Positions 7,680 through 14,457 of a DNA stretch of 21,052 bases are shown piece after piece. Made by a program: the position numbers and the translations under genes. The notes beneath the pieces were generated by a model that saw only the letters and a program-made list of their open reading frames with translations, did not search any database and was not told the origin of the DNA. This DNA comes from UBA7332 sp051652645 (GTDB lineage: Bacteria; Bacteroidota; Bacteroidia; Bacteroidales; UBA7332): assembly GCA_051652645.1 (NCBI GenBank), contig JBOFUP010000018.1, positions 1 through 21,052 on the forward strand, read 5' to 3'. How positions within the stretch are numbered: the first letter of the stretch is position 1; every line of letters starts with the position of its first letter.

Positions 7680-8186
7680 AGAGGAATTTATCTTAAATCT
7701 GAAAACGCTATTAACACAATGCTACCGTTAACAATCAGTATTCATCCAATAGAGATACCCTCAATAATTTAATTGGAAATAGTAACCCGCCTATTTGTTA
7801 AAATACATAAATACAGAGAAGAGGAAAGAGATTTTAGACTCACAGAGTTGAAGAAAACTTCTCCACAAGTCAATTTTACAAAATGGCAATATATTGACAA
7901 CAAAGACTTGCTTTGATATATTTTACAACACTATTCTTACAAGTAATTGTATGATAACCCTCATTGATAAATATCAGGTATTACTTCTAATACAGAAAAA
8001 CTAACTCCTCCGCAGAAATCATTCAACGCAAAAATAAAAGCTTTAGGATTGGTGTAATAGTTATAAATATCTTCATATTTTGGCTATGCAAGATATATGT
8101 GTAGTTAATACCTACATTTAACAATACCATAGGTTATGAGATTGAGCCCGTTTAAGCAGTCGCGATCTTGATCAATAATTTGCAAC

Positions 8187-8222
8187 AAAAAAAGCAGCTG
8201 ACCTTACGATCAACTGCTTTTT
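8187..8222 (-). terminator. tRNA-Asp terminator
   Basis: On the minus strand AAAAAGCAGTTGATC pairs with GGTCAGCTGCTTTTT around a GTAA loop with two G-U pairs, and the T-run continues to seven. It begins 1 nt after the mature tRNA 3' end. Confidence 0.85.
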
Positions 8223-8223
8223 G

Positions 8224-8297
8224 CGGTATGGACGGGACTCGAACCCGCGACCCCCTGCGTGACAGGCAGGTATTCTAACCAACTGAACTACCACACC
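8224..8297 (-). tRNA. tRNA-Asp (anticodon GTC)
   Basis: A 74-nt cloverleaf read on the minus strand. The acceptor stem GGTGTGG/CCATACC has one G-U pair and discriminator G. The D arm contains AGTTCAGTTGGTTAGAAT. The anticodon stem CCTGC/GCAGG closes the loop CTGTCAC, giving anticodon GTC for Asp codons. The T arm GCGGG TTCGAGT CCCGT is standard. The 3' CCA is not encoded (G then CAA), as is common in Bacteroidota. It is a single gene with its own promoter and terminator. Confidence 0.96.
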
Positions 8298-8328
8298 ATT
8301 GCTTGTAGGCTTGTTCCCTATTGAGATA

Positions 8329-8359
8329 CAAAAGTAGCAATAAATCTTGGAATAACAAA
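8329..8359 (-). promoter_or_regulatory. tRNA-Asp promoter
   Basis: The minus strand reads TTTG (8359-8356), 19 nt, TACTTTTG (8336-8329), a full consensus match. The start would fall near 8322, about 25 nt before the mature 5' end at 8297. Confidence 0.8.
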
Positions 8360-8498
8360 CAATAAGACAACATTTTTCAAATGACAAACAGGCGTAGTCT
8401 GATTATTAAGACAATAGAAGTCAAAAAAAAAAATGATTAATCATAGAATAATAATCAAAAACAGTTTCTTTGTACTATCAAATCAAATAAACAAAGCG

Positions 8499-9368
8499 AT
8501 GAAACTAAAAAAAGTAGGACTATTATGTGCAATTGGATTCGCATTTTCACAACCAAATGCAGCCGAATTACCCAACTTAGAAGTAATAGAACTTTCACAG
8601 AAGTCTGCACACAAAACAATACCTAAAGAAGAAGAGAAGTACGAGAACGGTAGAATAGAGAATATTACTCAAGGTAATATTACCATTTTCAAACCATTAT
8701 CGGATAAAAATAGCGGCAAAGCAGTAATTATATGCCCAGGAGGAGGATATAGAATAGAAGCTATAGATCACGAGGGATACGATTTTGCACGATGGTTAGC
8801 CTCTGAAGGTATTACAGGAATTGTACTAAAATATCGACTTCCATATGGAGTAAAAGAAATTCCACTTACCGATGCCCAAGAAACGATTAAGTTAATACGC
8901 GGGAAATCCAAAGAGCTTGGCATAGACCCAAGCAAAATAGGAATATGTGGATTCTCAGCTGGAGGACATCTTGCCTCAACCGCAGGCACACATTTTGATC
9001 ATGATAACAGACCAGATTTCATGATACTATTCTACCCAGTCATCTCTATGGCAGATGGTATTGGACACAAAGGATCAAGAGAGAACCTTCTTGGTATAAA
9101 TGCTGATTCTACAACCATATCACTCTATTCAAATGCAAACAGAGTCACCTCATCTACACCTCCGACATTAATTCTTCTTAGCGACGATGACAAGTCCGTT
9201 ATCCCTCAAAACAGCATAGAGTTTTATACTGCACTAAAGAGAGAAAACATACCGTCATCACTTTACATTTTTCCCCAAGGCGGCCATGGATGGGGATTCC
9301 GAGAGAGTTTCGAATACCACAATCAAGTCAAGGATCTAATACTTAAGTGGATAAACAAACTAAATTAA
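8499..9368 (+). CDS. Secreted alpha/beta-hydrolase, acetyl-esterase-like
   Basis: Predicted exported serine esterase, probably periplasmic or surface-exposed, similar in layout to bacterial acetylxylan and carbohydrate esterases with the alpha/beta-hydrolase fold. From the ATG at 8499 it has 289 residues: a signal peptide (MKLKKVGLLCAIGFAFSQPNA, cleavage near residue 21), then the oxyanion motif PGGGY (80-84), nucleophile S153 in GFSAGG, an acidic residue within LSDDD (229-231) and H263 in GGHGWG, completing the triad. An upstream ATG at 8433 would add 22 residues ahead of the signal peptide, so the inner start is preferred; a weak -7-like TTTCTTTG (8465-8472) lies inside that extension. The substrate is not predictable: acetylated plant polysaccharide is the usual guess for Bacteroidota, but no polysaccharide-utilisation genes are nearby. 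Confidence 0.82.
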   Translation: MKLKKVGLLCAIGFAFSQPNAAELPNLEVIELSQKSAHKTIPKEEEKYENGRIENITQGNITIFKPLSDKNSGKAVIICPGGGYRIEAIDHEGYDFARWLASEGITGIVLKYRLPYGVKEIPLTDAQETIKLIRGKSKELGIDPSKIGICGFSAGGHLASTAGTHFDHDNRPDFMILFYPVISMADGIGHKGSRENLLGINADSTTISLYSNANRVTSSTPPTLILLSDDDKSVIPQNSIEFYTALKRENIPSSLYIFPQGGHGWGFRESFEYHNQVKDLILKWINKLN

Positions 9369-9380
9369 AGGCAATATGAA

Positions 9381-9413
9381 ATAGGCAAGCACACCAAATG
9401 TATGCTTGCCTAT
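9381..9413. terminator. Hairpin between the hydrolase and the AddB-like gene
   Basis: ATAGGCAAGCA (9381-9391) pairs perfectly with TGCTTGCCTAT (9403-9413) across an 11-nt loop, between the converging stop codons at 9368 and 9425. U-tracts are short, so termination in both directions is likely but not certain. Confidence 0.65.
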
Positions 9414-9424
9414 CTTGTAACTTG

Positions 9425-12298
9425 TCATCTCCTACACACAATAGAAAATGGGCAATATGTACAACGCTTGAGCTCATTAGTTTGAGTAAACTCTTTCTCT
9501 TCATCAAATATAATCCTCAAGATACTTTTCAAGTTAGATTCAAAATCGATTGAGAAAGCAGAGAAGTCACCCACGGCAACCTTATCCTTATCCATTTTAT
9601 TATAGACTTTTGTATCATAATCCTTAAACAGAGCCCTAATAAAAGAGACGCCTGGTTCTATTCGAGCACTGCATTTAGTCTGCTCATACAACCATGAATA
9701 GAAGAATACCTGAAATACATATGAAGGTCTGTCCTTAGCTTCGCTATCAAAAAGATCCTCAATATCAACAAACACAAGATCCTTCTCCGATCCTGATTTA
9801 TAATCAAGTAACCTAACCACTCCATCTTTACTATCTACTCTATCAATAAACCCCTTCAATCTGATCACTCTTGAAGCATCATCATCAATGGCAATCTCGC
9901 CACTCACACTTAACTCCGATGCTATATATTCAAATGGAGCATGCTTAGCATCAGTTTTCAACAACTTATCAACATACTTGCGGATGATCTCACCAACCAA
10001 ATAATTCTGTCCTTTGAGTGAAAACGGTTTTATTTGATCACCAGACTGCTTGTATACCTTTACAGCAAATGCCTTCTCCAAGAGTCTTGTTATAAGATCT
10101 TTGTTCTTGACTACCTCAAGAAGAACATTCGAAGTTATTAATCCACCCCTTGATTTGAGATCATTATAAATCATCTCCATTACATAGTGAAATATATCCC
10201 CAAAAGTATTAGCCTCAATAGACTCACTAATCTCTTCCTGCTCACGAACAGACTCCACATACATGAAATAAAACTTTAAAGGACAATCAATAAAAGTATT
10301 AATAGCCGAAGCAGACAAAGCTCTTGTTCCACCAGATAAAAACTCGTTCATTTTACTCATTACAACCCTACTCTTAGGTACAACGATAGGGTCATTTGCC
10401 GTAATTGAGATATTATATTCGATACATCTCTTTTGAATATCGTGATTATAGAGATAATTAAGCTGATGCACAAAACGACTAACCTCCCCTGTTTGTAAAC
10501 CATCACTTCGAGAGTCGTAAAGCATAGTTATATGTTTTGCCCTATGAATCATCCTATAAAAGTGATAAGCGTATATTCCATCTTGGTGCTCTGTGGTTGG
10601 AAGTCCAAATGCCCGTCTAAGAGTAACTGGTATGAATGTTGAAGCAGCCTGTCTTACTGGAAATACCCCCTCATTCATAGACAAGATTATCAAACGATCA
10701 AAGTCCAACACCCTAGTTTCTAAAACCCCCATAACCTGAAGCCCCGAGAGAGGTTCTCCTTGAAAAGATACAGAGACCCCTCCAATAAGCTTTCGTAGTA
10801 GCTTGAAGTAAGTATCCATGCTCATCTCAATAGACTCTTCTTGAAGCAAATCCCCAAAGCGAACCAAAGCAATATAGTAATGATATATAAACTCCCTCTC
10901 AATAAGAGATATGTTTGATTCCTCCTCTCCCTCACTATTAATCTCCACAAATGCATCCAAAAGTTTCAACAAATACTCAGAGATATTATCCCCACTCTTT
11001 ATTGCCCTAAAGAGTAATTTCAGAAAACTCGATGACTCAAAAATTGACTCTGGGAGATAGATCAAATTAGAAGTTCGGATATGCTCCTCCAAAGCAGCAG
11101 CATTAGGTTCAACAGCCTGTACATACCTATGAAGCAGCACCGGTCTAACAAAGCGAAAATAGAAATGAGGCACACCAGACTGCATAACCCAATTAGACTG
11201 CAATGCAATAATCTGTTCAAAAAGACCAGCAATAGGCGAAGTCGAAAGAGAATACCCCATCGTTACGTTTATAGATTCTATGCTCTCTGGAATAGAATAC
11301 AAAACAGGCAATAGCAACTGTTCATCTGGAAGAATAACAGCAGTCCTTATAGCATTAGTATCATTCTTCTTTGTTCCATTCGGAAACATCACACCTAAAA
11401 TATCAGACAACTGCTTTGCTTGACCAATCCTAGATGGCACCTCAATCAACTCATAAGTAGGATTTGAAGACTCAACCTTTGGAAGCGAAAGCTTAGAGGG
11501 AAACTCCTTAACGTAGTGAAAGAACATAGCTCCTTTATTCTCCCTCTCTTGAAGATATTCAGACTCAAAATCCCAATAAAAATCACCAATACCCAAATCG
11601 CGAGTATAACTCATAAGAGCCTTCTCCGTTGTGGAAATTGCGTTGAAGCCCACAAAGACAATCTTGTCGTATGGAAACACATCCAACTCACGCCTTTGAG
11701 CTCTCTCGGCCACATCGCGCATTATCATACCCTCGTATGCTAATCCACTCTCCCTGAGTCTCTCCCTGAGAGTATCATAAATCGGTAATATAACTTTCCA
11801 TATGACAAGGAATTCCTTCACCTTTTGACCATCAGAATCTATCTTAAAGCTACTCCAAAACTGCTTTAAGGCAAGTAATTGCTCACTATTCAAATAGTCA
11901 AACAGATCATCAATCTCCTTGAGATCCTCAATATTTCTAAAGAGTTGAATAGGATCAGCAAGCCATTTATCAACATCATCAAAGTCATTTAATAGCATAT
12001 CGCCCCAGAACACAAACTCATCGAAAGATTCCGTCGATCCACTATGCTCTATATAAATCCTATACAGACTGAATAGCATACTTACCTTGTCTGCAACTTG
12101 AAGTTTACTTTGGTGTAGAAACAACTTATTTATCGTCAGGATAGTTGGCGAAAAGAGAGGTTCTTTAGCAGCCTTTGCTAATTCTCTTTGAAAAAATAGA
12201 CCTGCTCGGTGGTTAGGGAATACAAAGGCCATCTTCTCTACACTTCGTCCATATTCTGCCCAATGGGCTACAGCTACATCCTCTATAAATGAACTCAT
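9425..12298 (-). CDS. AddB-like PD-(D/E)XK nuclease with an inactivated helicase domain
   Basis: Probable nuclease subunit of an AddAB-type recombination-repair enzyme that processes double-strand breaks. It has 957 residues from the ATG at 12298; a GTG one codon upstream is less likely. The N terminus has FVFPNHRAGLFF (25-36) where helicases carry a Walker A loop, with no GKT/S, so ATP hydrolysis here looks lost. About residues 520-549 carry the family block with ETRVLDFDRLIILSMNEGVF. The C-terminal nuclease shows H704, D819 (FIDRVD), D832 and K834 (LDYKSG) and a glutamine near 863. C672, C946, C949 and C955 match the four-cysteine iron-sulfur staple of AddB and Cas4. A perfect -7 promoter element lies upstream. 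No AddA-type helicase is adjacent, although addA and addB are commonly neighbours, so the partner must lie outside the window. Confidence 0.88.
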   Translation of the reverse strand: MSSFIEDVAVAHWAEYGRSVEKMAFVFPNHRAGLFFQRELAKAAKEPLFSPTILTINKLFLHQSKLQVADKVSMLFSLYRIYIEHSGSTESFDEFVFWGDMLLNDFDDVDKWLADPIQLFRNIEDLKEIDDLFDYLNSEQLLALKQFWSSFKIDSDGQKVKEFLVIWKVILPIYDTLRERLRESGLAYEGMIMRDVAERAQRRELDVFPYDKIVFVGFNAISTTEKALMSYTRDLGIGDFYWDFESEYLQERENKGAMFFHYVKEFPSKLSLPKVESSNPTYELIEVPSRIGQAKQLSDILGVMFPNGTKKNDTNAIRTAVILPDEQLLLPVLYSIPESIESINVTMGYSLSTSPIAGLFEQIIALQSNWVMQSGVPHFYFRFVRPVLLHRYVQAVEPNAAALEEHIRTSNLIYLPESIFESSSFLKLLFRAIKSGDNISEYLLKLLDAFVEINSEGEEESNISLIEREFIYHYYIALVRFGDLLQEESIEMSMDTYFKLLRKLIGGVSVSFQGEPLSGLQVMGVLETRVLDFDRLIILSMNEGVFPVRQAASTFIPVTLRRAFGLPTTEHQDGIYAYHFYRMIHRAKHITMLYDSRSDGLQTGEVSRFVHQLNYLYNHDIQKRCIEYNISITANDPIVVPKSRVVMSKMNEFLSGGTRALSASAINTFIDCPLKFYFMYVESVREQEEISESIEANTFGDIFHYVMEMIYNDLKSRGGLITSNVLLEVVKNKDLITRLLEKAFAVKVYKQSGDQIKPFSLKGQNYLVGEIIRKYVDKLLKTDAKHAPFEYIASELSVSGEIAIDDDASRVIRLKGFIDRVDSKDGVVRLLDYKSGSEKDLVFVDIEDLFDSEAKDRPSYVFQVFFYSWLYEQTKCSARIEPGVSFIRALFKDYDTKVYNKMDKDKVAVGDFSAFSIDFESNLKSILRIIFDEEKEFTQTNELKRCTYCPFSIVCRR

Positions 12299-12326
12299 CA
12301 CTATACGGTTTAGTTGATTACAATCT

Positions 12327-12334
12327 CAAAGATA
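12327..12334 (-). promoter_or_regulatory. -7 element of the AddB-like gene
   Basis: TATCTTTG on the minus strand matches TAnnTTTG exactly and would start transcripts near 12320, about 22 nt before the ATG at 12298. No -33 TTTG was found at the proper distance. Confidence 0.55.
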
Positions 12335-12637
12335 GTAAATTGTCAACTATTATTCTTTGAGAAAGCACTCAATTGATAAAAAAGCAAATATGATATTACA
12401 AATATATAATCCATAAATACTATCCTAAATAGCATTACAATATAAAGAAACTATACACGTATCATAATTATACACTCAGAACCCGTAAATAGATACCTAT
12501 TATGAAGACATCTACAATACAAAAATATGAAACTAACTAGCAAGGCATTAAAACAAAAAATACTCAAACACAGATATGCAGTTGTAAGATATTTAGTTAC
12601 AGAGTGTGCTCACGTGAGTTAAAAGAAGTCAGAAACA
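12335..12637. other. AT-rich intergenic stretch upstream of the AddB-like gene
   Basis: About 300 nt between the AddB-like promoter and the MATE terminator. It contains one 31-codon ATG frame on the plus strand (12527-12622, start MKLTSKALKQKILKHRY) and a 10-bp palindrome CTCACGTGAG (12609-12618) inside that frame. No promoter match precedes the frame, so I do not call it a gene. Confidence 0.5.
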
Positions 12638-12671
12638 AAAAACCGAATCACCACTTACGGCAATTCGGTTT
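12636..12671 (-). terminator. MATE gene terminator
   Basis: On the minus strand AAACCGAAT (12671-12663) pairs with ATTCGGTTT (12648-12640) around a 14-nt loop, and the T-run continues for six bases. It lies about 50 nt past the MATE stop codon. Confidence 0.8.
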
Positions 12672-12720
12672 CAAAATCTGAATAATCAGACACTATTGTC
12701 TAAATAATATACTTAAAGAA

Positions 12721-14085
12721 TCAACTATGCTTCTTCTCAATAGAGCCTCCTCGCTCTATAAGTCTCTTACTCTGCATATTGAATCTATAAAGAAAAAGTA
12801 AGCTAGCGGTTGATAGTCCAAAGATAAAACCTATCCAAATACCCACCGGTCCCATATTAAGAACAAATCCACAATAGTATCCCACAGGGATATTTATGAA
12901 TAGATAGGAGATAACGGCATATATCATAGGCCTTTTAACGTCAGATATACCACGAAGAGCACCAAGTGTTACCACTTGAAAACCATCAGGGAGCTGATAA
13001 AGGGCACAAATTAAGAGTAGTGAGGCTGAGGTTGCTATCACATCTGCATCAGAACTAAAAAGTGTTGGTATTTGATGTCTGAACAAAACTATTATTGTAG
13101 CTGCAATCATCACTGTGAAAGCAGTCAAATGGAAAGAAGCAAATGCGGCTTTTCGCATTGGAATAAAAGCACCTAATCCATACTGATGACTAACTCTAAC
13201 GGTTGTTCCAGCTCCAAGACCACTCAATATCATAAAGCAGAAGAAAGAGATATTCATTGCCACTTGGTGACTAGCTAAGGCTACAGCACCTAACCAACCA
13301 ACCATTACAGCAGTAAGACTAAAAGCAATCTGTTCCACAAAAATCTGAGTACCAATAGGCACCCCTACTTTAGCAATAGATACAATTCTATCTATCGAAT
13401 ACCCACCTACTTTGAGCAGTTTAAGATAAGAACGCAACTCCTCTCTCTTAATAAAAATAACAACAAAGACTATCGGCATCACTATACGCGCAATAAGCGT
13501 AGCGGTAGCTGCACCTTGAACCCCTAGAGCTGGAGCACCAAGATTTCCATAAATGAATACCCAATTCAAGATAATATTCAAGACGTTTGTTCCTATCGTA
13601 ATATTCATTGCCGTTTTTGTATTACCCATCCCTTCAAGGAACTGTTTAAATACAAGGAATATCATCAAAGGAAGCATTGACACAACCATTACTCTGAAGT
13701 ACGGTACTGCAAGCTCAGCTACACGTGGTGTCTGCCCCATATTAGTCATAAAAAATGAGGTTATCCACAGCAAGAGACCCACAGCAGCAAATAGGATAAT
13801 GTTTAACGCATAAGCGTTCTTGAATAGTGAATTTAAGGTTGTTTTCTCTTTTCGAGCATAGGCTTCGCCAACAAGTGGGGTAAGACCTAGGGCAGTACCC
13901 ATAGCAAAGAGAAGACCAATATTGAATATTGCATTAGCAAAAGATACTGCAGCAAGCTCATCTGCGCCAAGCTGACCGACCATCATAGTGTCAGCCATCT
14001 GAACTATTACCTGCCCGATTTGTGATAACATAACCGGGATAGCTACTTTCAAATTACTTTTATAAAACGGGATATAACTTTTCAT
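12721..14085 (-). CDS. MATE-family multidrug/cation antiporter
   Basis: Inner-membrane exporter of the multidrug and toxic compound extrusion family, which uses a Na+ or H+ gradient to expel cationic drugs or metabolites. At 454 residues it has the standard length, with hydrophobic segments consistent with 12 helices in two MatE repeats (about 13-173 and 238-398). The typical N-terminal segment QMADTMMVGQLGADELAAVS is visible in the first repeat. The closest named type is NorM-like, but the substrate cannot be told, so no symbol is given. It is monocistronic: a full-consensus promoter lies 234 nt upstream of the ATG and a terminator follows. The long leader between promoter and start, with two hairpins and a possible 11-codon peptide, suggests post-initiation control. 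Confidence 0.9.
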   Translation of the reverse strand: MKSYIPFYKSNLKVAIPVMLSQIGQVIVQMADTMMVGQLGADELAAVSFANAIFNIGLLFAMGTALGLTPLVGEAYARKEKTTLNSLFKNAYALNIILFAAVGLLLWITSFFMTNMGQTPRVAELAVPYFRVMVVSMLPLMIFLVFKQFLEGMGNTKTAMNITIGTNVLNIILNWVFIYGNLGAPALGVQGAATATLIARIVMPIVFVVIFIKREELRSYLKLLKVGGYSIDRIVSIAKVGVPIGTQIFVEQIAFSLTAVMVGWLGAVALASHQVAMNISFFCFMILSGLGAGTTVRVSHQYGLGAFIPMRKAAFASFHLTAFTVMIAATIIVLFRHQIPTLFSSDADVIATSASLLLICALYQLPDGFQVVTLGALRGISDVKRPMIYAVISYLFINIPVGYYCGFVLNMGPVGIWIGFIFGLSTASLLFLYRFNMQSKRLIERGGSIEKKHS

Positions 14086-14182
14086 ACTAAATTTCTTAAT
14101 ATATTATACGATTAGGTATAGCAAATCATAAGTTGCATCACAATATGATACAACCAAAATCTGATATAATAGAAGACAACCA

Positions 14183-14312
14183 TCGCTTGATAGCAAGCAA
14201 CAGCAAATACTCCTTAAACTAATTAAAGTGGAAAATGTATTGATTGAAAGTTAATCCCGTCAGTTCGTCGGATACGGGTAAATTACTAGACACATACTCT
14301 TAAATCTCATAT
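14183..14312 (-). promoter_or_regulatory. Structured leader upstream of the MATE gene
   Basis: From the predicted start near 14312 the transcript runs about 225 nt before the MATE ATG (14085). In it lie an 11-codon frame (14295-14260) reading MCLVIYPYPTN, a hairpin with arms CCCGT/ACGGG (14278-14256) whose 3' arm adjoins that frame's stop codon, and a second hairpin TTGCTTG/CAAGCGA (14200-14183). I recognise no known riboswitch. No strong U-tract follows the second hairpin, so if this is control it is more likely translational than by terminator formation. Confidence 0.4.
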
Positions 14313-14318
14313 TTCCGA

Positions 14319-14350
14319 CAAAGGTATGAATTAAAAGCAAGAGAAACAAA
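14319..14350 (-). promoter_or_regulatory. MATE gene promoter
   Basis: The minus strand reads TTTG (14350-14347), exactly 20 nt, TACCTTTG (14326-14319), a full consensus match. The start site would be near 14312, giving an unusually long leader. Confidence 0.8.
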
Positions 14351-14360
14351 TAAATAGATA

Positions 14361-14391
14361 CCCCCTCCTATCTTTCTCAGATAAGAGGGGG
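14361..14391 (-). terminator. glgP terminator
   Basis: CCCCCTC (14361-14367) pairs with GAGGGGG (14385-14391), then after one mismatch TATCT pairs with AGATA around a TTCTC loop. On the minus strand it is followed by TATCTATTTATTTG. It is 66 nt past the glgP stop and lies immediately before the MATE promoter. Confidence 0.75.
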
Positions 14392-14457
14392 AGTAAGTAT
14401 TACATAATAAATATAACTTTAACCTATTGATCTTCGATAATTATAAACTACAAAGTA

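Larger units (their letters stand above)
7107..8186. other. Gene-poor stretch of about 1.1 kb between mdh and tRNA-Asp
   Basis: No convincing gene was found on either strand. The stretch holds a 57-codon ATG frame at 7303-7476 (plus), a 47-codon frame without an ATG at 7773-7916 (plus) whose codon use looks protein-like, a 12-bp palindrome (7428-7439, GTGGTTAACCAC) and the GTTGCAAT motif cluster at 7599-7679. It lies directly past the 3' end of tRNA-Asp, a usual landing place for integrating elements, but I saw no integrase and no repeat of the tRNA end. It may be eroded accessory DNA or hold an unrecognised RNA. Confidence 0.6.

Noticed and set aside
7107..8223. Search for an attachment-site copy of the tRNA-Asp 3' end
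   Set aside because: No repeat of the tRNA 3' sequence (for example GACGGGACTCGAACC) was found by eye, so an integrated element was not called.
8172..8387. 71-codon minus-strand frame across the tRNA
   Set aside because: It translates tRNA-Asp (the VVQLVRIPACHAGG stretch is a known artefact of tRNA genes), along with its promoter and terminator.
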